DNA of 37,662 nucleotides, from NCBI RefSeq assembly GCF_037860755.1, contig NZ_JBBEOI010000012.1:1-37662 (forward strand), given 5' to 3'. Of the stretch, positions 25,488 through 33,400 are shown in pieces. A program made the position numbers and the translations under genes. The notes below the pieces were generated by a model that made no database searches, had not been told where the DNA came from, and saw nothing but the letters and a program-made list of their open reading frames with translations. Position 1 is the stretch's first letter. Each line of letters begins with the position of its first letter. This DNA comes from Aquipuribacter hungaricus (lineage in GTDB: Bacteria > Actinomycetota > Actinomycetes > Actinomycetales > JBBAYJ01).

Positions 25488-26734
25488 CGCTCGAGCCTGC
25501 TGCCCTTGGGGATGATGGTCAGGCCGGAGTCCGTGACGACCAGGCCGCGGGCGCGGTCCTCCTCGGCGTCGATGCCGATCCGGACGCCCTCGCCGATGAC
25601 GCAGTCCTTGTCGATGATCGCCCGGCGCACGACGGCGTGCCGGCCGATGTTGGCGTTGTCCATGACGACGGAGTCCGACAGCGTCGCCCAGGAGTGGACG
25701 TAGACGTTGGGGCTCAGCACCGAGTTCTCGACGAAGGCCCCCGAGACGACGGACCCGGGGGAGACGATGGAGTTCACCGCGTGCCCGATGCGGCCCTGCC
25801 AGCCGTGGACGAACTTGGCCGGCGGGTAGTACGTCTGCGCCGTGATGATCGGCCAGTCGTAGTTGTAGAGGTTGAACACCGGGTGGACCGAGATGAGGTC
25901 CATGTGCGCCTCGTAGTACGCGTCGATCGAGCCCACGTCGCGCCAGTAGTCGCGGTCGCGATCGGTCGAGCCGGGGACGTCGTTGCGGATGAAGTCGTAG
26001 ACGCCGCAGTCGTCGGCCCCCACGAAGCGGGGGACGATGTCGCCGCCCATGTCGTGCTTGCTGCCCTCGACGTCCGCGTCGGCGGTGACGGCGTCGATGA
26101 GCGCCTGCGTGGTGAAGACGTAGTTGCCCATCGAGGCGAGGACCTCGCCGGGGGAGTCCGCGAGGCCCTTGGCGTCGGTCGGCTTCTCGCGCCAGGCGGC
26201 GATCCGGTCCGGGCGCTCGGCGCTGTTCTCGATGACGCCGAACTGGTCGGCCAGGCTCAGCGGCTGCCGGATCGCGGCGACCGTGCAGCCGACGCCGGTC
26301 TCGATGTGGGCGTCCAGCATCTGCGAGAAGTCCATGCGGAAGACGTTGTCGGAGCCGGCGACGACGATGTAGTCCGGCTTCTCGTCGCGTACCAGGTTGA
26401 GGCTCTGGAGGATCGCGTCGGCGCTGCCCAGGTACCAGTGCTTGCCCAGGCGCTGCTGGGCCGGGACCGGGGCCACGTAGTTGCCGAACAGCGTGGTGAG
26501 CCGCCAGGTCTGGGCGATGTGGCGGTCGAGGGAGTGGGACTTGTACTGGGTGAGGACGACCACCTTGCGGTAGCCGGAGTTGACGACGTTCGACAGGGCG
26601 AAGTCGATGAGGCGGTAGTTCCCCGCGAAGGGCACCGCAGGCTTGGCACGGTCGGCGGTCAGGGGCATCAGCCGCTTGCCCTCCCCGCCGGCGAGGACGA
26701 TCGCGAGCACCTTTGCACCGGTCCGTCGTGGCAT
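25484..26734 (-). CDS. glgC: Glucose-1-phosphate adenylyltransferase GlgC
   Basis: 416 residues. The N-terminal nucleotidyltransferase domain opens with [20 protein letters not shown] (9-28), including the pyrophosphorylase motif and effector-site Lys/Arg. [29 protein letters not shown] and [14 protein letters not shown] are further landmarks. The C-terminal part is a left-handed beta-helix ([20 protein letters not shown]). It makes ADP-glucose from glucose-1-phosphate and ATP, the committed step of glycogen (and maltose-1-phosphate) synthesis. It is divergent from glgM. ATG 26734 lies 6 nt after the -10-like TAGGGT, with no ribosome-binding site. Confidence 0.97.
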   Translation of the reverse strand: MPRRTGAKVLAIVLAGGEGKRLMPLTADRAKPAVPFAGNYRLIDFALSNVVNSGYRKVVVLTQYKSHSLDRHIAQTWRLTTLFGNYVAPVPAQQRLGKHWYLGSADAILQSLNLVRDEKPDYIVVAGSDNVFRMDFSQMLDAHIETGVGCTVAAIRQPLSLADQFGVIENSAERPDRIAAWREKPTDAKGLADSPGEVLASMGNYVFTTQALIDAVTADADVEGSKHDMGGDIVPRFVGADDCGVYDFIRNDVPGSTDRDRDYWRDVGSIDAYYEAHMDLISVHPVFNLYNYDWPIITAQTYYPPAKFVHGWQGRIGHAVNSIVSPGSVVSGAFVENSVLSPNVYVHSWATLSDSVVMDNANIGRHAVVRRAIIDKDCVIGEGVRIGIDAEEDRARGLVVTDSGLTIIPKGSRLER

Positions 26735-26740
26735 GGCTCG

Positions 26741-26746
26741 ACCCTA
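26741..26746 (-). promoter_or_regulatory. -10 element of glgC, leaderless
   Basis: TAGGGT on the minus strand ends 6 nt before ATG 26734. It is 11 bp from the opposing glgM -10. Confidence 0.55.
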
Positions 26747-26757
26747 GTCCGCTGCCC

Positions 26758-26763
26758 TAGCGT
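26758..26763 (+). promoter_or_regulatory. -10 element of glgM, leaderless
   Basis: TAGCGT ends 7 nt before GTG 26771. The two divergent start codons are only 36 nt apart, so the two promoters must overlap. Confidence 0.55.
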
Positions 26764-26770
26764 GTGCCGA

Positions 26771-27979
26771 GTGAAGATCACAGTGATCACGAAGGAGTGG
26801 CCACCGGCGGTCTACGGCGGTGCGGGCGTGCACGCGGTGGAGCTGACCCGGGCGCTGCGGGCCTCGGGCGTCGACGTCTCCGTCCACGCCTTCGGCGAGC
26901 CCGAGCAGACCCCCGACGTGCACGGGCACGCCGAGCTGGCCGAGCTCGACGGGGCCAACGCGGCGCTGCGGACGCTCGGCGTCGACCTGTCCATCGCCGC
27001 CGCCCTCGCCCAGGAGAGCCCCGCCGCCGACGTCCTGCACTCCCACACCTGGTACGCCAACCTCGCGGGCGACCTCGCCTCCCGGCTGACGGGGGCGCCG
27101 CACGTGCTCACCGCGCACTCGCTGGAGCCGCTGCGGCCGTGGAAGGCCGAGCAGCTCGGCGGCGGCTACCGGGTCTCCAGCTGGGCCGAGGAGTCGGCCT
27201 ACCGCGGTGCCTCCCAGGTGGTCGCCGTCAGCGCCGCGATGCGCGAGGACATCCTCCGCAGCTATGAGTTCCTGGACCCCGACGACGTCGCCGTCGTCCA
27301 CAACGGCATCGACACCGCCGACTGGGTCCGCGACGAGGGCACGGACGTCGTCGACGCTCTCGGCATCGACCCCTCCCGCCCGGCCGTCGTGTTCGTCGGC
27401 CGCATCACGCGGCAGAAGGGCCTGCCGTACTTCCTGCGCGCCTGCGCGTCGCTGCCGCCGGAGGTGCAGGTCGTCCTGCTCGCCGGCGCGCCGGACACCC
27501 CCGGCATCGCCGCCGAGGTCGAGGGCCTGGTGGCGACCCTGCGCGAGAGCCGGCAGGGCGTGGTCTGGGTCGACCGGATGCTGCCGCGCCGCGAGGTCTG
27601 CCAGGTGCTCAGCCACGCGACGGTGTTCGTCTGCCCGTCCGTCTACGAGCCGCTCGGCATCGTCAACCTCGAGGCCATGGCGTGCGGCGCCGCGGTCGTC
27701 GGCACCGCCACCGGCGGCATCCCCGAGGTCGTCGTCGACGGGGAGACCGGCTGGCTGGTGCCCATCGAGCAGCTGTCGGACGGGACGGGCACGCCGGTGG
27801 ACCCCGACCGCTACGTCGCCGACCTGGCCGCGGCGCTCACCGAGGCGGTCAGCGACCCCGAGCGCGCCCGCCGGTTCGGCGAGGCCGGCCGGGTGCGCGC
27901 GAACCAGGAGTTCTCGTGGACGACCGTGGCCGCGCGGACGGTCGAGGTGTACGAGCGGGCGCTGGCGACCGCCCGCTGA
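26771..27979 (+). CDS. glgM: GT4/GT5-type glycosyltransferase, GlgM (GlgA-like)
   Basis: 402 residues. VKITVITKEWPPAVYGGAGV opens the N-terminal Rossmann domain. LHSHTWYANLAGDL, VFVGRITRQKGLPYFL and the donor-site PSVYEPLGIVNLEAMACGAA (E-x7-E motif) define a retaining GT-B enzyme. This protein type was long called glycogen synthase. In mycobacteria the homologue encoded next to and divergent from glgC (Rv1212c/Rv1213) is GlgM, which makes alpha-maltose-1-phosphate from ADP-glucose for the GlgE pathway. The same divergent pairing here favours GlgM. No glgE, treS or glgB is in the window to confirm. GTG 26771 is chosen over the long upstream open frame by the leaderless promoter and the family N-terminus. 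Confidence 0.93.
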   Translation: MKITVITKEWPPAVYGGAGVHAVELTRALRASGVDVSVHAFGEPEQTPDVHGHAELAELDGANAALRTLGVDLSIAAALAQESPAADVLHSHTWYANLAGDLASRLTGAPHVLTAHSLEPLRPWKAEQLGGGYRVSSWAEESAYRGASQVVAVSAAMREDILRSYEFLDPDDVAVVHNGIDTADWVRDEGTDVVDALGIDPSRPAVVFVGRITRQKGLPYFLRACASLPPEVQVVLLAGAPDTPGIAAEVEGLVATLRESRQGVVWVDRMLPRREVCQVLSHATVFVCPSVYEPLGIVNLEAMACGAAVVGTATGGIPEVVVDGETGWLVPIEQLSDGTGTPVDPDRYVADLAAALTEAVSDPERARRFGEAGRVRANQEFSWTTVAARTVEVYERALATAR

Positions 27980-28024
27980 CCCGGCGCCCCTGCGCCCCGC
28001 CTGCGCTGACAGCACGGTAGGCCT

Positions 28025-28066
28025 GACCCGCCGACGCCTCCCAGGGGTGTCGGCGGGTCTCGTCTT
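28025..28066 (+). terminator. Rho-independent-like terminator after glgM
   Basis: GACCCGCCGAC (28025-28035) and GTCGGCGGGTC (28049-28059) form a perfect 11-bp stem with a 13-nt loop, followed by TCGTCTT. The TTGACA of the xylanase promoter begins inside the downstream T-rich tail. Confidence 0.75.
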
Positions 28067-28093
28067 GACACCCCCTGACACCCGACATACCGT
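28065..28093 (+). promoter_or_regulatory. Xylanase promoter (TTGACA, 17-nt spacer, TACCGT)
   Basis: TTGACA (28065-28070) and TACCGT (28088-28093) are separated by 17 nt, the best sigma-70-like pair in the window. Transcription should begin near 28100, giving a leader of about 150 nt. Confidence 0.7.
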
Positions 28094-28113
28094 CGGCGAC
28101 GCCGCGTGTAAAA

Positions 28114-28127
28114 CGTTATCCATAACG
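28114..28127. promoter_or_regulatory. Palindromic operator CGTTAT-CC-ATAACG, LacI-type candidate
   Basis: A perfect 6-bp inverted repeat with a 2-bp centre lies just downstream of the predicted start, in a conspicuously AT-rich island (28108-28131). Position and form suit a sugar-responsive LacI-family repressor. ATACCGT (28087-28093, overlapping the -10) and ACGGTAT (28125-28131) form a second 7-bp inverted pair. No lacI gene is in the window. Confidence 0.5.
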
Positions 28128-28195
28128 GTATCGACGGGTCGCAGACGACCTGCCGGGCCCGGGTCGACGCGCGGCGCGCGGGCAGCAGTGCCTGT

Positions 28196-28223
28196 CCGGG
28201 ACGAGCACCGCCGCCCGTCCCGG
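28196..28223 (+). promoter_or_regulatory. Hairpin in the xylanase 5' leader
   Basis: CCGGGAC (28196-28202) pairs with GTCCCGG (28217-28223) around a 14-nt loop, 27 nt before the start codon. A role in mRNA stability or attenuation is possible but unproven. The rest of the 28128-28249 leader shows only GC-rich sequence. Confidence 0.3.
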
Positions 28224-28249
28224 TCCTCCGAGCAGGATGCGAGAAGCCG

Positions 28250-29953
28250 ATGACCCCTCATCAGACCCGAGGACCAGCAGCACCCCCTGTCACACCCGCC
28301 CGCACCGTCCGCGGCCGCCTGGTGGCGGGTGCCGTCGCCGCGGCCGTGGTCGCCGTGGGCCTCGCCGGCCCGGCCCAGGGCGCGGCCGTGCCCGTCGCCG
28401 GCGCCGACGTGGACACCACGACGCCGATCGCGTCGCTGCGCGAGACGTACCGCGACTACTTCGACGTCGGCAACATCTACTCCGGGCCGCAGACGTACGC
28501 CGCCGGCTCGCCGAACTCGGCGTCGGTCGAGCGGCACTACGGCGTGATGACCGCCGAGAACATCATGAAGCCCGACCAGCTGCTGCCGAACACGGGCATC
28601 GACCCCGTCTCGGGCGCCTGGACCTACACCTGGGGCCCGGCGGACACCTTCGTCGACCAGACGGCGGCCCGGGGCATGACGGTCCACGGCCACGTGCTGG
28701 TCTGGCACAGCCAGTCCCCGGCCCGCCTCAACAGCGGCGCGACCGGCGGGACGCGCGACCAGGCCCAGGCCAACATGGAGCGCTACGTCGAGGACGTGCT
28801 CACCCACTTCAGCGGGCGGGTCCCGACCTGGGACGTCGTCAACGAGGCGTTCGTCGACGAGCTGTCCGCGTTCGACCCCGAGACCCAGGACTGGCGCGAC
28901 TTCCTGCGCGGCGGCCCCAACGGCGGGCAGTCGAACTGGTACTCGGCGTACGCGAACGGCGCGGACGCCGCCGCGGGGGAGACGCCGAGCGACTTCCTCT
29001 ACGACGCGTACGTCTACGCCCGCACGTACGGGCCCGAGGTCCGCCTGGAGTACAACGACTTCAACGTCTTCCAGTCCGAGGGCAAGGCCGAGGCGATCGT
29101 CGCCATGGCCACCGACCTCAACGCGCGCTACGCCGCGGAGCACCCCGAGGACCCGCGCCCGCTGGTCGAGGCCATCGGCGACCAGTCCCACAACTACATC
29201 GCCCAGACCCCCGCGTTCGCCTGCGAGAGCCTGACCCGGCTCCCCGGCCTGGTCGACGAGCAGGCCGAGGAGTGGCAGCCCGGCGCGTGCTCGGACGAGG
29301 CGTCCGTCGAGCGGTCCGTCCAGCTCATCACCGAGGCGGGCTTCGTCGTCAACATGAGCGAGCTCGACCTCTTCGTCTGGGAGGCCTACAACGGCCAGCC
29401 CGAGGGCGACAGCGTGGCCGGCTACCGCGACCTGCGGGACCCGGCCGTCGCCGACCGGATCAGCCGGCCCGGCTTCACGTACTGGGAGGGCAAGATCACC
29501 GACCGGCGCGAGCTCGAGGCCATCCAGGCCCAGCGCTACGCCGAGTTCATGGCGGTCTACAAGGCCTACTCCCAGGACATCGACCGCGTCACCTTCTGGG
29601 GCCTGCAGGACCGGCTCAGCTGGCGGGCGACGCACAACCCGCTGCTCTTCAACAGCGACTGGTCGCAGAAGCTCGCGGCGGTCGCCGTGGCCGACCCGGA
29701 GGGCTGGCTCGGCCTCGACGCGCCGGTGACCGACACCTCGACGCTGCGCGAGACCCTGGACGAGGTCGAGGCCCTGCGCCTGCGCGGCGGGACCTACACC
29801 GGCCGCAGCCTCGCCGAGGTCCAGGTCGCCCGCCGGCAGGCGCTGCAGGTGGAGCGGACGGGCGGCACGCAGGCCGACGTCAACTCCGCGGAGGCGGCGC
29901 TCGCCGCCGCGGTGGACGCGCTCGAGCCCCGCACGCCCCGGGCCGGCCGCTAG
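28250..29953 (+). CDS. Secreted endo-1,4-beta-xylanase, GH10, with C-terminal FIVAR-like module
   Basis: 567 residues. Residues ~1-45 are a Sec signal peptide (RGRLVAGAVAAAVVAVGLAG, cleavage near QGA-AV). Residues ~55-485 form a GH10 TIM barrel: HGHVLVWHSQSP, acid/base E199 in WDVVNEAF, nucleophile E371 in MSELDLFVW, and VTFWGLQDRLSW near the end. It hydrolyses internal xylan bonds outside the cell. Residues ~493-562 resemble a FIVAR module (GGTYTGRSLAEVQVARRQAL, then ADVNSAEAALAAAVDALEP). FIVAR usually sits inside longer wall-bound enzymes, but here the protein ends right after it with no carbohydrate-binding module or sorting signal. GAGAAG 3 nt before ATG 28250 is a modest ribosome-binding site. 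The sugar importer lies downstream. Confidence 0.93.
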   Translation: MTPHQTRGPAAPPVTPARTVRGRLVAGAVAAAVVAVGLAGPAQGAAVPVAGADVDTTTPIASLRETYRDYFDVGNIYSGPQTYAAGSPNSASVERHYGVMTAENIMKPDQLLPNTGIDPVSGAWTYTWGPADTFVDQTAARGMTVHGHVLVWHSQSPARLNSGATGGTRDQAQANMERYVEDVLTHFSGRVPTWDVVNEAFVDELSAFDPETQDWRDFLRGGPNGGQSNWYSAYANGADAAAGETPSDFLYDAYVYARTYGPEVRLEYNDFNVFQSEGKAEAIVAMATDLNARYAAEHPEDPRPLVEAIGDQSHNYIAQTPAFACESLTRLPGLVDEQAEEWQPGACSDEASVERSVQLITEAGFVVNMSELDLFVWEAYNGQPEGDSVAGYRDLRDPAVADRISRPGFTYWEGKITDRRELEAIQAQRYAEFMAVYKAYSQDIDRVTFWGLQDRLSWRATHNPLLFNSDWSQKLAAVAVADPEGWLGLDAPVTDTSTLRETLDEVEALRLRGGTYTGRSLAEVQVARRQALQVERTGGTQADVNSAEAALAAAVDALEPRTPRAGR

Positions 29954-29978
29954 CCGCCCGCCGGCTCCTCGCACCGCC

Positions 29979-30029
29979 CCACGACCCCGGGGGCCGTCAC
30001 CGTCACGGTGGCGGCCCCCGCGGTCGTGG
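29979..30029. terminator. Large hairpin after the xylanase gene
   Basis: Two 24-nt arms (29979-30002 and 30006-30029) pair at 22 positions, plus one G-T wobble, around a TCA loop. The outer part is CCACGACC with GGTCGTGG, the inner GGGGGCCG with CGGCCCCC. No T tract follows. The importer promoter begins 34 nt downstream. Confidence 0.65.
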
Positions 30030-30062
30030 CCGGCGCGCCGGTGCCGCCCCGCGCGCCCCGTG

Positions 30063-30091
30063 TTGACACCCCTCGTCCCGGGATGCACCTT
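30063..30091 (+). promoter_or_regulatory. Promoter of the sugar ABC importer operon
   Basis: TTGACA (30063-30068), 17-nt spacer, CACCTT (30086-30091). It shares TTGACACCCC and the spacer length with the xylanase promoter. A small dyad, CCGTG-N4-CACGG (30096-30109), lies at the expected start. The leader of about 80 nt contains nothing else clear. Confidence 0.55.
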
Positions 30092-30176
30092 GTGCCCGTG
30101 CCGACACGGTGGTCGCACGCGGTCGAGGCAGCGCCCGCGCAGGCGCCGCCGACCCCGAACCACCGAGGAGACCCCC

Positions 30177-31469
30177 ATGCACCCGACCACGTCCCGAGCA
30201 GCGACGACCGGCACGACACTGGCCCTCGTCCTGGGCCTCGCGGCCTGCACCGGCGTCCCCGCCGGGGGCGGCGAGGAGGGGGAGGCGGCCGGGGACGGCA
30301 CCACCGTCCGCTACCTCGTGGAGGAGCTGGAGGACGCGACGGCGCAGGACCTGCTGCGCACCCGCCTCGACGTGTTCGAGGAGGAGAACCCCGGGATCAC
30401 CGTCGAGCTGGAGACGCTGCCCTTCGACACCATGCGCACGGTGCTGCAGACCCAGCTGCGCTCCGGTGACGCCCCCGACGTCTTCAACTGGGGCTCCGGC
30501 CCGAGCTTCGGCGGTGCGCTGGCCGAGGCCGGTCTCGTCATGGACCTCGGACCGGCCTACGAGGAGAACGGCTGGGAGATCTACGACTTCGCCAAGGAGC
30601 GGGTGACCCAGGACGGCGTCGTCTACGGCATCCCCGGCGAGATGGAGACCATCGGCGTCTACTACAACAAGGACCTGTTCGCCGAGCTGGGCATCGAGGA
30701 GCCGACCGACCTGGCCGGGCTCGAGGCCGCCGCGCAGACCGTCAAGGACGCCGGGCTGATCCCGTTCGCCGTGAGCGACCAGGAGGGGTGGCAGGGCGGC
30801 CACCTGCTGAGCATGGCGCTGTCGAGCAGGGTCGGCGCGGAGCAGATGCAGCAGCTGGTCTCCGGCGAGGGCGACTGGAGCTCGCCGGAGGTCGTGGAGT
30901 CGCTGGCGCTGTGGGACCGGTTCGAGGAGCAGGGCTTCCTCACCCCGTTCCCGACGTCGGTCACCTACGACTCGGGCAACGCCCTGTTCTTCTCCGGCGA
31001 GGCGGCGATGGTCCCCACCGGCAGCTGGCTCGTCGACGGCATCGCCGTCAACGCCGACTTCGAGGCCGGCTACATCCCCTTCCCGTCGCAGGACGGCGAG
31101 GGCGTGTTCAGCGGCGGTCTCGGGTCCGGGCCCATGGTCTCGGCGACCACGGAGAACGAGGAGGCCGCCGTGGCGCTCGTCGACTTCCTCGCCTCCCCGG
31201 AGCACGGGCGGTGGATGGTCGAGAACCTCGACGTCATCCCGCCCTTCCCGGTCGACACCGAGGGCGTCGACGTCACCCCCCTGTTCGCGCAGGTGCTCGA
31301 GGACGTCGAGGTCTTCGCCGAGGGCGGCAGCGAGCTGGGCACCAACATCGACGTCCTCATGCCGGACGAGTTCAACGCGGCCATGTCCGACGGGGTGCAG
31401 GCCCTGTTCTCCGACCAGAGCACGCCCGAGGAGGTCGCGGCCTCGCTGCAGGAAGCCGCCGCACGGTGA
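30177..31469 (+). CDS. Sugar ABC transporter substrate-binding lipoprotein
   Basis: 430 residues. A signal peptide ends in the lipobox LGLAAC, so Cys would be lipidated and the protein membrane-anchored. The mature part is a family-1 extracellular solute-binding protein: TVRYLVEELEDATAQDLLRT, FEEENPGITVELETLPFDTM, APDVFNWGSGPSFGG, VYGIPGEMETIGVYYNKDLF and FFSGEAAMVPTGSWLVDGI. It captures an oligosaccharide and hands it to the two permeases. The adjacent secreted xylanase suggests xylo-oligosaccharides (inference). GAGGAG lies 6 nt upstream of ATG 30177. The longer upstream frame is rejected because the signal peptide begins here. The stop overlaps the next gene (GTGA). Confidence 0.94.
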   Translation: MHPTTSRAATTGTTLALVLGLAACTGVPAGGGEEGEAAGDGTTVRYLVEELEDATAQDLLRTRLDVFEEENPGITVELETLPFDTMRTVLQTQLRSGDAPDVFNWGSGPSFGGALAEAGLVMDLGPAYEENGWEIYDFAKERVTQDGVVYGIPGEMETIGVYYNKDLFAELGIEEPTDLAGLEAAAQTVKDAGLIPFAVSDQEGWQGGHLLSMALSSRVGAEQMQQLVSGEGDWSSPEVVESLALWDRFEEQGFLTPFPTSVTYDSGNALFFSGEAAMVPTGSWLVDGIAVNADFEAGYIPFPSQDGEGVFSGGLGSGPMVSATTENEEAAVALVDFLASPEHGRWMVENLDVIPPFPVDTEGVDVTPLFAQVLEDVEVFAEGGSELGTNIDVLMPDEFNAAMSDGVQALFSDQSTPEEVAASLQEAAAR

Positions 31470-32473
31470 CGGGGACCCAGGCCGTCCCGGCCGCCGCCGC
31501 GGTGTCCGGCAGCGTCCCGCCGCCCGTCGCCGCACGGAGGAAGCCCGCGCGCGGGCCCAGCGGCGCCTACCGCCCGCCGCGGGCGACGCGGCGGGACCAG
31601 GGCCGGCTCGGGGTGCTGCTCGTCCTGCCCACCATGGCCATGGTGGGCGTGTTCTTCCTGTTCCCGATGGTCAACGCCGTCTACTACGCGCTCGTGGAGT
31701 TCGACGGCCTGACCGCCGTCCCGCCGTTCGTGGGGCTGGCCAACTTCGCGGAGATCCTCGGCGACGCCCGGGTGTGGGACGCGCTGCAGAACAACATCGT
31801 CTGGATCGTCCTGGGGACGGCGGCCCCGCTGCTCGTCGGGCTGGGGCTCGCCCTGCTCATGTGGGGGGTGGAGAAAGGCAGCGTGTTCTACCGGGTGGCC
31901 TTCTTCATGCCCTACATCCTCCCGCAGGTGGCCGTCGGGGTGGTCTGGGGCTGGATCTACGACCCCCTGCGCGGCTGGCTCAACGCCGCCCTGGAGGTGG
32001 TCGGCCTGGGGTCGCTGCAGACCGGCTGGCTCGGCAACGCCGACACCGCGCTCTACGCGGTGCTCGGCACCGCGGTGTGGATCACCAGCGGGTTCGTCTT
32101 CGTCATCCTGCTGTCGGCGTTGCGCAACGTGGACCAGGAGCTCGTCGACGCCTCGCGCCTGGACCGAGCCAACCGGCTGCAGCAGCTCTGGTACATCGTC
32201 CTGCCGCAGATCATGCCGGTGTTCCTCATGGTCACGACCATCACGCTCATCGGCGGCTTCAGCGTCTTCGACATCATCTTCGTCATGACCGGCGGCGGCC
32301 CCGCCGGGGCGACGGAGGTGCTCGGCACCTACGCCTACTCCAGCGCGTTCGAGCTCAACCGGATCAGCTACGGCACCGCCCTGGCGCTGGTCATCACGGT
32401 GCTCGCGGTGCCCTTCACCATCGCGCTCAACCGGCTGCAGCGGCGGCTGTCCCTGGACGGGGCGGGGGCATGA
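31466..32473 (+). CDS. Sugar ABC transporter permease (MalF-like)
   Basis: 335 residues. After a ~45-residue basic, Pro-rich cytoplasmic tail come about six transmembrane helices (GVLLVLPTMAMVGVFFLFPM; ALQNNIVWIVLGTAAPLLVG and others). The EAA loop that docks the ATPase reads VDASRLDRANRLQQLWYIVL. The usual D-G-A is D-R-A here, an unusual change of the conserved glycine. FDIIFVMTGGGPAGATEVLG is typical of the MalF/CUT1 group. GTG 31466 overlaps the lipoprotein stop. It pairs with the following permease. No ATPase gene is in the operon, so a shared MsiK-like ATPase encoded elsewhere is expected, as in other actinobacterial CUT1 systems. Confidence 0.93.
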   Translation: MTGTQAVPAAAAVSGSVPPPVAARRKPARGPSGAYRPPRATRRDQGRLGVLLVLPTMAMVGVFFLFPMVNAVYYALVEFDGLTAVPPFVGLANFAEILGDARVWDALQNNIVWIVLGTAAPLLVGLGLALLMWGVEKGSVFYRVAFFMPYILPQVAVGVVWGWIYDPLRGWLNAALEVVGLGSLQTGWLGNADTALYAVLGTAVWITSGFVFVILLSALRNVDQELVDASRLDRANRLQQLWYIVLPQIMPVFLMVTTITLIGGFSVFDIIFVMTGGGPAGATEVLGTYAYSSAFELNRISYGTALALVITVLAVPFTIALNRLQRRLSLDGAGA

Positions 32474-33345
32474 GCACCACGACCGCCCCGCGCCCCGCCC
32501 CGGTCCGCAACCGTCCCTCGCCGCGGCGGCAGGCCTCCCGCGCGGCCCGGCACACGCTGCTGGTCGTGCTGTCGCTGGCGACGCTGTTCCCCGTCGTCCT
32601 GGCGGTGTCCACCGCGCTCAAGACGCCGCAGGACGTCCGGGTCAACCCGTTCGGTCTGTTCACGTCGTTCTCCACCGAGAACCTCGTCACCGCCTGGACC
32701 GTGGGCGACTTCGACGACTACCTGCTCAACAGCGTCCTGCTGAGCGTGCCCAGCACGCTGCTGGTCGTGGCCCTGTCGACGATGGCGGGCTACACCTTCG
32801 CCCGGCTGCCGTTCCCCGGGCGGTCCTTCGCCTTCTACCTGGTCGTGCTCGGCCTGCTCGTGCCGTTCTTCACCTACATGATCCCGCTGTACTTCCAGCT
32901 GCGGAGCTTCGGCCTGCTCGACTCCCTCGTCGGCACCAACCTCGTGCTGGCCACGACCGGGCTGGCGTTCGGCACGTTCTTCATGCGGGCCTTCTTCTCC
33001 GACCTGCCCACCGAGCTGGAGCAGGCGGCGCGCATCGACGGCGCCTCGGAGTGGCAGATCTTCCTCAGGATCATGGTGCCGATGGTGGGCTCGGGCATGG
33101 CGGCGCTCGCGGTGTTCACGTTCCTGCAGAACTGGAACAACTTCCTCGTCCCGCTGCTGTACCAGCCCAACGGCGACTACCGGCCGCTCACCACGGGGCT
33201 GTACCTGTTCCTCGGCGGCCGGTCCATCGACATCGGCCCGCTCGCGGCGGGGACGCTCATCACGATCCTCCCGGTGGTCGTGCTGTTCGTCGCCCTCCAG
33301 CGGCAGGTGACCCAGGGCATCGTGTCCGGGGCCGTCAAGGGCTGA
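32470..33345 (+). CDS. Sugar ABC transporter permease (MalG-like)
   Basis: 291 residues with about six transmembrane helices, starting with LLVVLSLATLFPVVLAVSTA. It has a canonical EAA loop (ELEQAARIDGASEWQIFLRI) and the MalG-type WNNFLVPLLYQPNGDYRPLT segment. It forms the importer pore with the preceding permease. ATG 32470 overlaps the upstream stop (ATGA), and a hairpin terminator follows 8 nt after its own stop. The three-gene importer is complete except for the ATPase. Confidence 0.94.
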   Translation: MSTTTAPRPAPVRNRPSPRRQASRAARHTLLVVLSLATLFPVVLAVSTALKTPQDVRVNPFGLFTSFSTENLVTAWTVGDFDDYLLNSVLLSVPSTLLVVALSTMAGYTFARLPFPGRSFAFYLVVLGLLVPFFTYMIPLYFQLRSFGLLDSLVGTNLVLATTGLAFGTFFMRAFFSDLPTELEQAARIDGASEWQIFLRIMVPMVGSGMAALAVFTFLQNWNNFLVPLLYQPNGDYRPLTTGLYLFLGGRSIDIGPLAAGTLITILPVVVLFVALQRQVTQGIVSGAVKG

Positions 33346-33352
33346 GGCCGGT

Positions 33353-33383
33353 CGGGCCCGGACGCTCAAGGCGTGCGGGCCCG
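33353..33383 (+). terminator. Hairpin terminator after the sugar importer
   Basis: CGGGCCCG (33353-33360) pairs with CGGGCCCG (33376-33383), continued by ACGC/GCGT after one G:G mismatch, around the loop TCAAG (33366-33370). No T tract follows. Confidence 0.65.
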
Positions 33384-33400
33384 CGGCCGATGGGCTCGGT

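Noticed and set aside
28237-30066. A long plus-strand frame starting 13 nt before the xylanase start
   Set aside because: It is an out-of-frame shadow of the xylanase gene with Arg/Gly/Pro-rich translation and no signal peptide or domain.
30096-30109. A copy of the xylanase operator at the sugar-importer promoter
   Set aside because: Only a 5-bp CCGTG/CACGG dyad is present; it does not match CGTTAT-CC-ATAACG.
26744-30304. A 1186-codon open frame on the minus strand across glgM and the xylanase gene
   Set aside because: It is the low-complexity shadow of real plus-strand genes in GC-rich DNA. Its translation has no domain, while the plus frames encode complete GT-B and GH10 enzymes.
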